From Sialis fuliginosa (lineage: Eukaryota; Arthropoda; Insecta; Megaloptera; Sialidae), in assembly GCA_961205875.1 (NCBI GenBank), contig OY540814.1, positions 11,204,993 through 11,268,992 of the forward strand: 64,000 nucleotides of DNA, given 5' to 3'. Below are positions 11,353-24,137 of the stretch, one piece after another. Each line of letters opens with the position of its first letter. The first letter of the stretch is position 1. Under the pieces are notes generated by a model, which searched no databases, was not told the origin of the DNA, and saw only the letters and a list, made by a program, of their open reading frames with translations. Made by a program: the position numbers and the translations under genes.

Positions 11353-11864
11353 CAGCGGACCCCCTTTTGAACAATTATTTTTCAAGGACCCCTTCCCTGC
11401 AGGGGTTATTTTAAGAAAAATGTACAACCTTATTTTTTTTGCTCCATACATACAATTTTTACTTTTCAACTGTAATGACCTTTGTTTTTTGTATTACATT
11501 TCTTACACTTTTTGCTTTTACAACTGCAATGACTTGTTTTCCTCTACATTTCTTATATTCTTTACTTTTACAACTGCAATGACCATTTTTCCACACATTT
11601 TATTATTTAATTTATTTATTATACATTTTTTCAATTTTTTGCACTACACAAATTAGATTTATACAACTGCAGAAACAAGCTACAATTACACACTAAAATA
11701 ATCCCTGTCTCCCTGACAGAAAAACAATGAAGGTCATTAGATAGTTAATCATTGGTAAATAGAAATGTAAAAGTACTTTAATTTAAGCCAAACATGTTCC
11801 ACGGACCCCGGAAAAAGTTCCAAGGACCCCCGGGGGTCCGCGGACTCTAGTTTTAAAACCGCTG
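11353..11864. mobile_element. Non-autonomous hAT-like element (512 bp)
   Basis: It starts CAGCGGACCCCC and ends TAGTTTTAAAACCGCTG. The right end read inverted (CAGCGGTTTTAAAACTAG) is a classic hAT-type terminus. Flanking 8-mers CTCTAATG and CTCTAAAA match at 6 of 8 positions, as expected for an aged hAT duplication. Inside, 11458-11620 is an imperfect tandem array of about 60 bp units, each with TTTTACAACTGCAATGAC, in about three copies. GGACCCC and GGGGTCC blocks lie near both ends. No transposase remains. Confidence 0.7.
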
Positions 11865-13379
11865 CTCTAAAACATTTACAGGTATTTGTATGTGAGAGTA
11901 AGTAGATTCATTTTATTTAAATAATAAATTACTAATTAACTTGCAATGAATAAACAAACATTGAACATTGAGGAACAAAAGTACGGTAATTATTTACAAA
12001 CAAATGAAATTGTTCATTAACGATTCTATAAACTAGAGAGAAGGAGAGAGAACAACTTCACAGAGATGAATATATTAACATAAAATTCAATTCAGGATGA
12101 AATTACATGCAAACATCGATTCACTATACACTCTTTTATAATTTAAATACCATAGGTCATTATTTTACATTCACGTTCTCATTTCTCTCTGACGAAACGA
12201 GATTTTCTATATAAAAAACTTTGATATTAATGATAAATGATATTATTGTACTACATGTTGGTATAGTAAAAAATGTAGTGTATCTGACATACAAAATAAG
12301 TAACAAGTATACAGGGTGTATTATGAAAATATTTACGGTGAAAAATCATGTTATGCCGATTTTTCGCTGCGTTCCCAAAACTACCCTTCACTTTGAGCAA
12401 CGATTGCGAGAGTAGGCTGGGAATTAACCGAATAGTTCACATGACATTTTTTACGTAGAATTTTATGTAGAATCTTTAATTCTAGTAATATATTTTTCTT
12501 GGAACAGCGGTTCGGATGAAAAATGAGAAAAACTGAAATAAATTCCACAACGAGGGTTGTTTTTTACGTGAAAGAGGATGTTCCATCCTCGATTTAGGTG
12601 GGAACTTTTCGGGTTCTTATTCCAAACCCTACTAAAAGTTCGTGGACAAAGTATCAAAATTTTATGATTTTGTTCCTCTAAAATATCTAATTTACTTGGA
12701 CTAAAAAAGAAGCTTATTTTTGTATCTTTTACCGCTATCTCGAAAAGTATACCGATTTTAATGCGGTTTTCACTAATAGATAAATAATTATTTAGAGCCA
12801 ACTTTTACAATTGTAATGTTGTGAGCAAAGACCATCGATATAGTATGAATTATAAACCTGGTTCTATAACAGATTTACTCATTTTGAATACTAAAGAACT
12901 TATATCCTATAACTTTTGCCTACTTGAACGAACAGTGTAATAAGATTTAGTAATACTTTATAATGCAAAGTATGTAGTCGTTTAGATATAACAATTGAAA
13001 CACATAAAATTTTATTTCAAATAATCGCACACCAAAAATAAACATCTAAAAATAATAAAACATTCATGTTGTCTTGACAATTAACTCGTTACCAAAAATA
13101 TACGGGCATATTGTCATAGTTCCAAATGCAGCACTGCACATTGCCAAAATTTGATAGACATATACATAACTTTATCCGCACCAGTATTATTTGTCATCAT
13201 TATTCACTGTTATTGTTTAGAAACATAGGTATGTTTTAGGAAATACAGCTAAAATACTACTTTCATTTTTTTTTAAATGTATGTATGCCAGTATGCATTG
13301 TGCTTTCGTTCAAATCCTATACGTCCTATATTAAAAAAAATCATGAAACATTTACTGCATACATTTTATATACTATTTT
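11865..13379. other. AT-rich sequence with a possible solo mariner-like end
   Basis: TA followed by CAGGGTGTATTATGAAAA at 12312 looks like the left end of a TA-targeting MITE, but no right partner was found. The 112-codon minus frame at 12463-12801 (with KDTKISFFFSPSKLD) lies just inside that end and is probably element-internal sequence. No exon of a host gene was recognised. Confidence 0.35.
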
Positions 13380-13740
13380 TTAACCGACTTCAAAAAAAGA
13401 AGAGGTTCTCAATTCAATCAATATAAATTTTTTGTGTATGTATGTTTGGGCATAACCAATTTTTTTTTTTAAATACTTCCGAGGTGATCCCATATAAATT
13501 TTATCAAAATCTGACTATGAACTTCTTAGATACGCCACTCGAGAGTGACAAAAACGACTTAGAAAAACCTAAAAACACTGAAAGTAATCCTAATAAACAG
13601 TTTGTGAAGTCGATGTCAAACCAATAAAGAAAAAAAGGAAACCAACTTCAAAAATTGTTAAATTTAACTATTAGGTATACTTTTCAGTGTTTTTAAGGTT
13701 TTTTAAAGTCGGTTTTATATTTTTTTAAGTTTTTTTATCT
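13380..13740. repeat. AACCGACTTC-type insect repeat
   Basis: The left edge reads AACCGACTTCAAAAAAAGAA followed by GAGGTTCTCAATTC. The right part carries TTAAAGTCGGTTTTATATTT, the inverted counterpart of AACCGACTT. A related right end is at 20245-20290. This motif pair is a very common dispersed repeat in insect genomes. It has no coding capacity. Confidence 0.6.
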
Positions 13741-13762
13741 AACCCTACTATCTTAAGTCAAG

Positions 13763-13948
13763 GTCATAGATATAGAACATGGACCGCGCACCTGACTAGA
13801 AAACAGAGTCGTGTCAAAAGAAAGATAAAAGAGAAAATGCGTTGGGATATACTATATCCCAACGCTACCGCATCTCACTGTTTTGAAAAAATGTTACACC
13901 ATTATATTAATAGAAAATGCGCGGTCCATGCTCTCTATGTCTATGGCC
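13763..13948. mobile_element. Palindromic MITE, family D (about 186 bp)
   Basis: The ends CATAGATATAGAACATGGAC and the complement of GTCCATGCTCTCTATGTCTATG pair over about 28 bp, including CCGCGCA. The interior holds a perfect GCGTTGGGATATA / TATATCCCAACGC hairpin at 13839-13864. A partial family member lies at 32288-32410. Confidence 0.75.
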
Positions 13949-15000
13949 AGATGGTTTTCACGGGAATGACACTCTGTAATCTGGGAACTCATCTGACAGT
14001 TTGGGGTGTAGGCGAGATGCAAATAATTATGAATTCTTTTGAAGGAATTTGACAACGGTGCAATAATATTTGTGTATAAGAAGCGTATGAAGTTATGAAA
14101 TATGGCGTTGTAAGATTCTGAAGATGTTTTCTTCTGACTTTTTATTTGAATTTTAATGTAAGTAATTGATTATTATTGTTTTTTCTATTACATACAATGA
14201 TTTGATTTATTTAATTGTGAAACAACTTTAATAATTATTATTCTTTATTGTATTTTTATGTTTCGATAATTATTTAGCTAAAATTAATTTAAATAATTTA
14301 TTTTTCAAATTCTGAAATATTCCACATACTGTTTATTGCCTGCTATTAAATACAAAATAGGATTCTGATTAATTATCGGTAAGAGTTATTTTATCACTGC
14401 ATGAACTCGTAGAATGAAATATCATACCATTTCTAATTTATATGAAATATTTATATTTGAGTAATGTTTGTAATAACATAATATAATGTTAATAAAGATT
14501 TGAACGGATTTTGTGTTTTATTAATCGTTAAAACATAAGGATTATTATAGGTTAATAAAATATAAACAAAGAACCATATGATAGAAAGCATTACTATTCA
14601 AATATATGTAAGCTGTTCTGTGATTGGCGGATGTATTGGGCTGTATCCTGCTTTCTGATTGATGCACCCTGAACTGTCATCGAGTAGTTACAAAAAAATA
14701 ACGTTGTGTGTCGTTTCTGTATATTTATTGTTCTGTGGTGGTTATTTAAAGTTATGTATGTTTATCTGTAAAATTCTCAAATAACATTTGCCATAATCCC
14801 ATTATAAACTATTTTATTCAGCTTCGCTAAAAAACAAATCAAATCATACTCTAATTAAAATACTAAAATACAAACAACATATAAAACATTCAAGCTTTAC
14901 AAAAGCTCTCCTACACAAACAGTACACGTTAAATTAAAACATCCATCAGAGGCGGCCGTGGCCACACACACATACAGGCACATATAACACAGCCGGTGCA
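13949..15000. other. AT-rich sequence, no gene recognised
   Basis: A stretch with slightly higher GC at 14610-14690 has no clear exon signals. The rest is AT-rich with no paired ends seen. Confidence 0.3.
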
Positions 15001-15280
15001 CAGGCTGTAGAGCTGCATAAAGCTGCACCGGCCAAGTGGGCTATATGTAGTACACGGTCGTGACGTCACACCACCACTCCGGGCGGTGAGCGAGCGAACG
15101 AGCGAGTGACTTGTAGGTCAAGGTCGGTACAACTCGGTAGATCGATGCAGCGCGACGCGGGTACGTGTAGCTCTCTTGCTCTGTTGCACAGTGCGATGGT
15201 GGTGTGGGGTGTAATTCGTCCTGTCTCGCTTCGTGGACGGATTCTTTATACTGTTTGTTTGGGTTAGAACTTAGAATAAT
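15001..15280. promoter_or_regulatory. GC-rich island with CRE-like palindrome, candidate promoter or enhancer
   Basis: This is the largest GC-rich block in an otherwise AT-rich window. It contains the palindrome TGACGTCA (15060-15067, a full CRE site). It also has a TCAAGGTCG nuclear-receptor-type site (15118-15126), a GCGAGCGAACGAGCGAG repeat (15089-15105) and several GTGAC/CGCGACGCG blocks. An 80-codon minus frame crosses it but lacks protein character. It may be the promoter or a non-coding first exon of the gene ending at 2864-2999 or of an unseen neighbour. The sites are seen; the function is inferred. Confidence 0.4.
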
Positions 15281-15515
15281 CACTAGGGTAGTAATCTCCA
15301 GCCTTTCGCGACCTTTAAAACCCTTATATCTGATAATATTATCCTAGGAAATCTAATTTCGGAAAACGCTTTAGGAAGAATAATATTTTTTACGAAATTT
15401 TATCCTAATAAAGTTAAAGAGCTGTAGTTAATAAACGAGTCATAAATATATAATCCTTTGAGCTACAGAATGTTTAAAAAGTTCCTTCAGAGTAGTACAA
15501 ACAAATAAAGATTAT

Positions 15516-16301
15516 GGGGATGTCTAATTTTTTTTTTTTTCAAAATTCCAAGATACCTATCATTTAGTAAATTTTCTCAACTTCAAAATGCTTTTTAAAA
15601 AATGATTGTCACATTTTTTGATGCCGAGATATTCAAGTTTGAATGAAAAAAGTACCCTATTAAAAATAAACTTGATCCCTCAATAAAACATCTGAAAAAA
15701 ATTATGAATGTTCTTTAATAAGAAAGAAAAACTTTTTCCTTCTTAAAATTTTTTTCAAAAATTGATTGTTTTTCGAAAAAAAAATCCCAAAGAAAAATTT
15801 GTTATCAAAAGTACAGTCAAGTCCTAAACGTATACAAAAAATTCAAAATGCAATTTCTCAGCCAAATTAAAAGATTTTTACTGGAACCTTTGTTCACTTA
15901 AAAGGTAATAAGTCTAATTTTCATATTCTTTGATAGAACTTAATTTTTGGATACATTTTAAACACTAGAACTATGATTATAAAAAGGTTATTTTTATAGG
16001 ATTATATAAATTCGAACATTGTTTTGTTTTTCGTATTTGAAGGGTTAAGTTAAAATGAAACATTTTTTAAATGCTACTAGACAATAGGTGATTGTTTAAG
16101 CTTTAATATTCTTATTTTTCTGTACGACCAAAATTAGGCCCTTTATGGTCATTTAAAACTCTTTGTTACTTTTTTCATTCAAACTCGAATATCGCAACAC
16201 CAAAAAATGCTAAAACAAATTTGAAAAAAGTGTTTTAAAGCTGAGAAAATTTCCTACAAAATGGTTACCTTGAAATTTTAGAAAAAAAATTAAACATACC
16301 C
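15516..16301. mobile_element. Foldback repeat with long imperfect arms (about 786 bp)
   Basis: The left arm 15516-15680 and right arm about 16155-16301 are inverted copies. The left arm has AAATTTTCTCAACTT and AGTTTGAATGAAAAAAGTA; the right has the complements AAGCTGAGAAAATTT and TACTTTTTTCATTCAAACT. The outer ends are GGGGATGTCTAA and its near complement TTAAACATACCC. No ORF was seen and no target duplication was resolved. Confidence 0.6.
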
Positions 16302-19300
16302 GTGAGTAACTTTCAAAATTGCAAAAAAAATCATTTTTTATTAAACCGCAGTTTGGTCAAAAAATATTTATAATAACACAAACTTAAATTCGAAAAGAAG
16401 ATAAAATTTCCTTCAATTTTCATACCCTATAAGTAAAAAAAGTATTATATTTGACCTATCGGCACTAGTTTGAAAATTAGCAATTTTTTCGAAAAATTTT
16501 GGTGGTCTTTTAATTTTTTCCGTGAGTGTACATATATACTTAATAAAATGTCAACTATCTTATCCTAAAATAATTAGTTATCCCTGTAGAGAAAATCCCG
16601 AAACATTGACAATTTTTTTACCCGTCACAGTGGTTCCCCCCCTTAACTGTCTGATAACATACATTTTTACCCATATACATATAAGCGAAGCTCAAAGAAC
16701 TAAGTTATGACCAGATTCGATGATGGCCGATAGAATTAGATAGAAAAAACGTCATCAAGAAGACAATACAGAACGCGGAGCTACCCGGAATTCATCGCCA
16801 GCATTACATTAACGTTTATACATATTGTTTGTTCAGCTTAATAGTTAATCTAAGCTAACATAACAATTTATCAGAATTGACTATTTAACATGAAAAATAA
16901 ATCAAATATAACTTTAACACAAATCCCATATTGTTTTGCAAAAAATACGAGTAAAAATTTATTTGTTATTTGCCGATGCCACAATGGCATTTTCCAATAT
17001 CAATTTTAATAAATTGTTGGTAGATTCTTTCATCGAGAAAAACTGTTTACTTCTTTGCTTCCAATCTACCTGATAGAGCCACAATCACTTTGTGGTCAAG
17101 TCCACAATGATTTCTAACAATCGTTTCGTTTATGATTTATAGCTTTTACTGCTTTGTTATTAGCTAAAGTCACCTTTACGCAGGTGTGGATTCCACTTTT
17201 TATATCCCGTTCAATATTGAATCAAATAAATCAAAAAGATTTATTGATTCAATTTGCAGTTCATTTATTTTTTGATATTATACGCTTTAGAATTGTTTTG
17301 AACATACATCTCTATGAAATATCTATTTTGACAGTAGTTTTGTTCCATGTGATAATTTATCAACTATTTTCTGAAACAATATGCTATTGTATGTGATATT
17401 TCAAATAATTACGAAAAAATTCTAATATGCAATTTTTGTGCATATAGCAATAATACTTTTTACATATTCATAAAATTCATTCATTTTTCTAAGGAGATTA
17501 AAAAATTAATTTATGTAGATATATAAAAGTACTCTAATTTCTATGCAGTAATAATTTCACTTAGAGAACACAATATAATTAATTAATAACAAAACAATTT
17601 TTACTATAATGTAAAATATTAATTACAAATCCGTTATTTTATAAAAGCATAAAACTTCCTCATTAATAAACTGTACACTGTAATTAATTATGCTTTGTTA
17701 AGAGTATTTACATATTTAAAAATACATAATATGGAGCCTGCGTATCTGCGTAAAAACCGGGTCTGTTGTTTTTCTTGTTACAATATTGATTGTCTCTTCT
17801 TTTCACAATTGTTCATATTATATAGCTTGGACGATAATGATTATTTTTTTGTATAATTTCTTTAATATTGTCTTATCATTTCGGACTATTGTTACTGCCC
17901 AAACCTTGGACTAAAATAATTTGGTATTAAAAATAAAATTATGAAAAAAAAACGAAGTAGGTGATGGAAGAGAAACGAAATCGATCGCAGCGCATAAGGT
18001 GGCCAAAAAGGAACTTGTGGCGGGTTAATTTTTAACTGAAATAGAAAGGTCAACATAATTAACCACACTATAGTCATAAAGAATCGTCTAAAATATAAAT
18101 GTATGAGTATTTCCAGTAGTTTTTTTTTTTAAACAGGGCGCACGTATGTCACCGATTTGCTCTCAATTTTTTTTAAGTACATATCAAAAAACATGTTTCC
18201 CAAAAATGTCCCCCTACCCCTTTTTTCGGCCGAATTACGATTATTTTAAGTTTTGAAATCGAGCAAAATTAGACATTTTTCAAAAGTACCTTATTTTTCA
18301 AAATATCCCTTATTCTCTTCATTTTTTATTGAAATTTAATTTGAAATGTTTTTTTTCAAAATAGTGTAAATGCTCATGTTTATTCTCATCTGCAAAAACA
18401 ATATTCAACATATAATAGATTTATATTTGTTTGCCAAACATAATTACATTTTGTACACAAAACATTGGGAAATAATAAAAGGAAAAGCAACAATAACATA
18501 TGAGAAATGTAACAACATACAGATATGTATACACTATATGAACAATCTCATTTTGTTCAACATATAATCCAGGGTTAAATGCGAGGTGAGAGCACACACA
18601 CACAATACTAATACTTACACCCACGCTTCGTATCCTTTCAGGACAATGGAAGCACTATTATGTTCCTTTGTTCTTATAGCTTTTGTACGACCGCAACTTC
18701 CACTGAATCAAACAAGGCTGATTTTTTGATGAAAGGAGATTATTTTATGTTCGGGGAGAGTTGAACCTTTTTTATTATAACTTAACAATAAAATGTTAAA
18801 TATAAAAACACAATTTTATTTTTACCAAGAAATGTTCTTTTCCTTTTTATTACTAAGAGTTTTAAGCCATTGTAGATAGACTTTTTTGCAGAAATGTGTT
18901 CGTTAAGAAAATAAATTGCTGCAATTCTGGAAACTACTTAACCCTTTATTTATATTGATAAAGATTGTTGTTCTTTTTAATTTTACATGACTTTTTTTTA
19001 AAACACCACAATTAAGGCTTCACATCGAGAAATACTGTTCCAAATATGACGAGACGAGATTGTCAGTTGTAAAATCCGAGAACGAGATGAGACTAACGCT
19101 TATATATTTCCGATTTACGACTGTTATTAATCGTATCGTATGAAGTTCTACCCACCGTACATAATAAAATAAAGAATCAACTGAATTATAATAATAATTT
19201 AAAAAATACATATCTTTATAAAATATAATATAAAAATATATAGATAAAGGGGGGTGGAGCGAAACTCTTGCACTTAGGCCGCTAATATAAAAATAACAAC

Positions 19301-20310
19301 TATAACAGAAATATTTCGTACTATACCCATAAAAATAGTTTTTAAAAAGGACTAAAAGTAGTAACGGTAATATCAGTTGAAGAGTACAGAGTACGTAAAT
19401 GTCTATATATTCTATAAAAGTTATGAAATATAATCAGGGTTTTTTTCTAAAAAAATAGCTTATTAAGACTTTTACAAAATCGATTTGAGCGCATATCCCT
19501 TATATATAAACAAACAATACAATTGGTAGCATTAAAAATTATATTATTATTAATGTAATTTACAATTTACAAATTAGCTTCTAGCTCGTGTTAAAGGGTT
19601 CTTATACCACCGCGTAGATACTCGCTGAAAAAGTCATGAGTATAATAAATGATAACTAAAGAATATAAATTAACACTAAAGAAATATAAATTTATTAAAT
19701 TTTTTCACGAACCTCCATAGAACAAACTAAACTTTGATAATATTTGTCTACAAATAATTTTCGAAATAACTTTTCTCTACGTTTAAACAAGTTTGTTATT
19801 TTTAATTACAAAACTTTTGTTATATCAGATATCGTCGTAGGCATGTAATAAAAGCTGTACAAGTACAAATTATTATCAGGACCATTTATGTTCGTCTTTT
19901 ATTGACGATTAAAGTCAATTAAAGTTTTTATTTATCGTTAAAACTTTATAAAAACGTGTATCGAGTTAAATGGTTTACAGATGTCATAGTAATACTACAA
20001 ATAAATTTATAGTTGATTAGTATTGTACATAAGCATTTATTAAATGAAAATTTAAAAAATGTCGTTTCATATTTATAGTGCAAATTATCTGTAAAGTATC
20101 CAAGAAATTATACCATTACTTTTCTTGCAACATTAAAAAGGTTAGTTGGTTACTAGATGAACTGTCGGCGTAGCTCAGGTTTTACAATATTTAATATTTG
20201 CTTTGTTTTTAATATTATAATAATAATAAACCCAACTTTAAAATGTGTTAAGTTTTTTTTAAGTCGGTTTAATTTTTTTTAATTTTTTTCTATAATAAAA
20301 AGATGCATTA
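16302..20310. other. AT-rich sequence, no gene confidently recognised
   Basis: Possible weak items only. On the minus strand near 17035-17115 a frame reads CGLDHKVIVALSGRLEAKK, which may be a transposon-protein remnant. On the plus strand an acceptor-like TTTCAG at 18636-18641 precedes an ATG frame MEALLCSFVLIAFV that ends after 28 codons. A T-rich repeat lies at 18120-18350. None is strong enough to call a gene. Confidence 0.3.
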
Positions 20311-20578
20311 TCATGATGACGCTAGACGCTCGTTTTCGAGCGTCAAATCTTGTCACGTGACCGAATTCTGAAATAACGGTAATAACGCAGCATCAACCTC
20401 TGTCTGACAAAGACGGTTCATAACAATTTTATTTGATATTTACCTCTTAGAAATTAGTAATATATAAGCCCAACCCAGTTCAGCTTTTGTCACTTGACGC
20501 TAAAATTCAAAAATCTGTCATATGACCTTTGCGCGTAACTTCTTTTAACGCTAGAACGAGTGTCGAGCGTCAACATGA
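20311..20578. mobile_element. MITE with GACGCT-rich inverted ends (268 bp)
   Basis: The left end TCATGATGACGCTAGACGCT and the right end (complement of AGTGTCGAGCGTCAACATGA) pair over about 22 bp. The interior has further GACGC / GCGTC repeats, giving an inner hairpin GACGCTCGTTTTCGAGCGTC at 20324-20343. Confidence 0.65.
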
Positions 20579-20859
20579 AAAGACACCTAAAGAGAAGTAA
20601 ATTGAATAACAACCTGAACTAACGATAAACTTGAACCAGTTGAGCCTTTGAACTTATAAATGTATTTTGGTATAAACAAATATTGAATATCTTGCCCGAA
20701 TTGAAATATTGCTGTTTATAAAAATAAAAAATAAAATTTATGTATAAAAATTTTTTTTTTCAGTTATATTGTAGGTTGTTTCGTTCTCTTTTTTCCACAA
20801 AAATACAAGATATTAACTTTTTAACCAATATATTCAAATCAAGTATCATAATACTTCAT

Positions 20860-20990
20860 ACTAATATTATAAATGCTAAAATCTGTCTGTTTGTTACCTT
20901 TTTACGGCTAAACCGCTGAACTGATCTTGATATAATTTGGCAGAGAGTTAGCTTGCATTCTAAGAAAGGATGTTATTATCTATGTAGTAT
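20860..20990. repeat. Insect repeat fragment (ACTAATATTATAAATG type)
   Basis: ACTAATATTATAAATGCTAA is followed by TCTGTCTGTTTGTTACC, then GGCTAAACCGCTGAACTGAT. It matches 10958-11095. This is a widespread insect repeat end. Confidence 0.55.
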
Positions 20991-21040
20991 TTACCTAACC
21001 TTACTTCATAGATTCATGGTATTTTTTTCACTAAAGCGTC

Positions 21041-21160
21041 GATTACATTGAGCGAGTTTACAAACTAACAAGCCAGCTTTTTTACAAGCTGCTTGTAAAC
21101 TCAAGCTAACAAGCAAGCTAGCTTTTTTACAAACTGCTTGTAAACTCGCTCAATGTAATC
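21041..21160. mobile_element. Palindromic MITE (120 bp)
   Basis: The ends GATTACATTGAGCGAGTTTA and the complement of TAAACTCGCTCAATGTAATC are perfectly paired. The inside repeats AACAAGCCAGCTTTTTTACA and variants, so the whole unit folds on itself. A further fragment with the same AACAAGCCAGC core continues to about 21195. Confidence 0.75.
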
Positions 21161-21189
21161 ATGTTTACTAGCTAACAAGCCAGCTTTTT

Positions 21190-21344
21190 TACAAAAATAA
21201 GAGCATACAGAAACATGGTTTATTGATTGGTAATTTAAATATAAAAGTAATGACGGTTTAAATGTTACAGAAGTACAGAGTCAATAGACAGATTCGTTCT
21301 TTTTATTTTATTTTCTGCGTTAACTGACTTATGCTGGGTCCTGT
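21190..21344. mobile_element. MITE, family B copy 2
   Basis: It shares GAGCATACAGAAACATGG and the end TTAACTGACTTATG with 2261-2390. The right terminus CTGGGTCCTG is followed by TA. Confidence 0.6.
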
Positions 21345-21780
21345 ATATTAATGGTGCAAATATATTCAATTTATAATGGATACTGTACCAAAGTATATTT
21401 ATATGTTCAAGAAAAATCTTCAGTATATCATTTCATCTTTGTTTATGTGTACAACTAAACATGTGCATAAATATTTCTGCACGCACGATATTATGTATGT
21501 ACATTTGTGCATACTAATGTATTAAAAAATTATTATTCCTCTCACGAAGAGGGGGAAACTGTTATCTTGAGTTACGTTAAATTCGTTCAAGATAAAATTT
21601 TGTTTATTTAACACGTTGCTTACTGCCTTTATGTAGCAAAATCAGTCTGCAAAATTGACTATAATTAAATTGATAAAGTCAATGGATATATATTAAGTTT
21701 CAAATTATATAATTAATCATTTGATGACTTTAATTAAATAAAATTAGTAACTATATTTAAAATATAGCCAAAATAATATA

Positions 21781-21917
21781 GAAGGTTGGTAAAAAAATGT
21801 TTCTTCACAATTTTATTAAAATGTCTAGTTTCACGTAATAAAATTTCCAAAACTTTGTTTATTTACATAGTTAACGATTAATCGAAATTAAAATTTAGAC
21901 ATTTATTACCCAGCCTG
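21781..21917. mobile_element. Short TA-flanked MITE (137 bp)
   Basis: The left end GAAGGTTGGTAAAAAAATGT and right end (complement of ACATTTATTACCCAGCCTG) are imperfect inverted repeats with TA outside each. There is no coding capacity. Confidence 0.5.
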
Positions 21918-22179
21918 TATACATATATGCGAGTATGTTTTATTGTTAATGACTTTAATTTTTAATATTTTTACAGTAAAACATTTTAAAAGAACATGAT
22001 CAGATTAAGATTATTGGTAAAATAGCATGTTTCCCTGGGGTGATCCAGGCAGAAGATACTGAAAGATACTCTCAGAAAATATGAGTTAAAGTATCTCGGC
22101 AATATAATAATACACAATATTGGAATTTATTATATAATAGCGCATTGGACCTGGGCTAATATTCACAAAAACATAGCGA

Positions 22180-22990
22180 ATTGTTTTTTTCCGACATCAT
22201 GAAATTTACACAAAATATCCACAAATTATACCCCAATCTATCCATTAGTAAAAACCTGAATAAAATCCGTTCAGTAGTTACTGAGAAAATCGTGGAAAAT
22301 TATATTTTTAACTCCCAGAAAACACCTGGTCCCGTTTTACAATTTGTATGAACAATCATAATCAATTTCGAATATTTTACCTTTGTTGGAAGTGATATTG
22401 CTTTATATTTCAATTTTTAATCAATATATTACAAAATATTTAATTGTTAACATGTGCCAAAAATCATCCAATTGTACGACAAAATATTTGAAAGAGACGT
22501 GATCATAGTTATTTAAATTAAACTATGTTTTTCTTTATTCTGTTGTTTTTATTAAAGAGATATCTACATATATGGTTATTACATAAATGACAGTTGTATG
22601 TTGTGACATCATCTAACTACTGGTAAAAACCGCATTGACATCGGTTCAGTAATTTTCGAGTCTATAAGCCTCATACAAACAAACATTCATTTTTATATAC
22701 AGAGACTAGCTGGTATCCGCGACTTTGTTTGCGTGGAAATTAGGTTAAATAGGAGCTATCAGACATAAAACCCATGAAGAAGAAGGTTAGGTAGTACAAA
22801 TTTCTGTCATGATAGTCAATAAAACAGGTCGCGCGTATAAATGTCGCGCACCCATTTCTTATCTAATAAATTTTCCGGGATTTATTTAGGTTAATGAAAA
22901 CAACACCATGAAGTTGGGTTAGGTAAATAATACAGATAGATGATACCTATTACTTGTTTTCCGTAGGACTGGCGACATAAATTTTCGGAC
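22180..22990. repeat. Cluster of retroelement-tail-like and insect repeat fragments
   Basis: Two segments carry the common AAATCCGTTCAGTAGTTACT / CATCGGTTCAGTAATTTTCG motif (22264 and 22636). The second runs into AAACAAACATTCATTTTTAT, as in many insect non-LTR element tails. At 22706 CTAGCTGGTATCCGCGACTT followed by TGTTTGCGTGG is another widespread insect repeat start. No ORF remains. Confidence 0.5.
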
Positions 22991-23150
22991 CTGATTCATT
23001 CGTCTTCTTTTTTTTCAATGTCGCGATCATCGTAGCTCGATTATACCTGATTTCATTTATCTTTTTATCTACATATATATATCAAATGGCATCCCCAAAG
23101 TCTGAGACCCGGTATAATTGTCCCCCCTTGCCGGATCTGGTTTTCCACTA

Positions 23151-24137
23151 TAGTGAAACTTCGTTATAACGCTCTTGAGCGGATCGGATCAAAAACGCGT
23201 TATAAACGGGATAGTGCAATAGTCGGGAAATAAATAATATGTTTAAATGTAGAATTACATATATACGTAATAATATAAAAAAAGAAATTGCATTACTTTT
23301 TCTTTCAACACTTTGTTTTCGTCCCATTTTTGTAAAATAACTATTTTTCCTCTAAAATCAATGCCTTTCGTTTATAAGCAAATATCATTTTTAAGAAAAG
23401 CAAGAATCATTCGTTACCATGTCCGTCTATACGTCAACGGTACAACTGAACAGAATTAAGATAAAATATGCAAGTGTGTACTTGTACATTAAGTCCTCGA
23501 CTTACGCGATTAATTCGTTCCAAAGATTTTCATATAAGTCGAAAAATCGTGAAAGTCGAGGACTTACTGTAGCAAAAAATAGTAAAACAAATGAACACAG
23601 CAGAGAAAAATGTTTAAAATTGTAAACAAAATGCACCAACTCAGTACTAAAATAAAATATATAAATTCCCTATAGTGCCAAATAAACATTGAGCATATAG
23701 ACAAGGGGAGAGTGAGGAAAGAGTGAGGTGTTTGACAATCTCAGTTGGCACAATGGCCGTAAGGACACAAAGCGCCACGAAATAAAATAATAAAAATACA
23801 CTTTTTTCAAATCGCGTTTATATGAACTCGCGTATGTCAAAATCGTGTAAGTCGATGACTTACTGTATACAAAACCGACTCATCAATAGACATCCCGCTA
23901 TTAACAGATAAGAGAGTTTGGAATGGTTAACACGTGCAGAAAATATGATGCGAAGTTGATTTAAAGAATTTTGACAAAAGATTTTCGTTGTCAATACAAA
24001 ACGTGTTAACAAACTTTTACGCGTTATAAACGTGAATATTTGTATATTAATTTACGTGTCGGGGTCGAAACCATGACAAAAGTGCGTAAAACACGACATA
24101 GCACTATAAACGGAAGCGTAATATCGAAGTTTCACTG
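23151..24137. mobile_element. pogo/Tigger-like non-autonomous element (987 bp) with a nested insertion
   Basis: The left end TAGTGAAACTTCGTTATAAC and the right end (complement of CGAAGTTTCACTG) pair. TA flanks both. GCGTTATAAACG and related blocks repeat near both ends. The CAGTGAAACYTCGTTATAACG-type end is typical of pogo-like families. A second MITE family sits inside (23487-23865). Confidence 0.7.
23487..23865. mobile_element. Nested AAGTCCTCGACTTACG MITE
   Basis: TA then CATTAAGTCCTCGACTTACG starts at 23487. One inverted end (GAAAGTCGAGGACTTACTG then TA) closes at 23569, giving an 83-bp hairpin. A second related end closes at 23865 (GTAAGTCGATGACTTACTG then TA). It is either two overlapping insertions or one element with a duplicated end. 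Confidence 0.65.

Noticed and set aside
12463-12801. 112-codon minus-strand frame
   Set aside because: It is probably internal sequence of a TA-type repeat beginning near 12312; no splice or homology support.
15041-15283. 80-codon minus-strand frame over the GC island
   Set aside because: Raised GC keeps the frame open. The peptide has no recognisable domain, and the island is better explained as regulatory DNA.
17035-17115. Minus-strand frame CGLDHKVIVALSGRLEAKK
   Set aside because: It looks protein-like but is too short and isolated to assign to a gene or transposon.
17892-18077. LINE reverse-transcriptase tail suggested by a plus-strand RSQRIRWPK frame
   Set aside because: The resemblance is a few residues only, with no flanking RT motifs.
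18641-18730. Short ATG frame MEALLCSFVLIAFV after an acceptor-like CAG, resembling a signal peptide
   Set aside because: It stops after 28 codons without a usable donor; a chance hydrophobic stretch is likelier.
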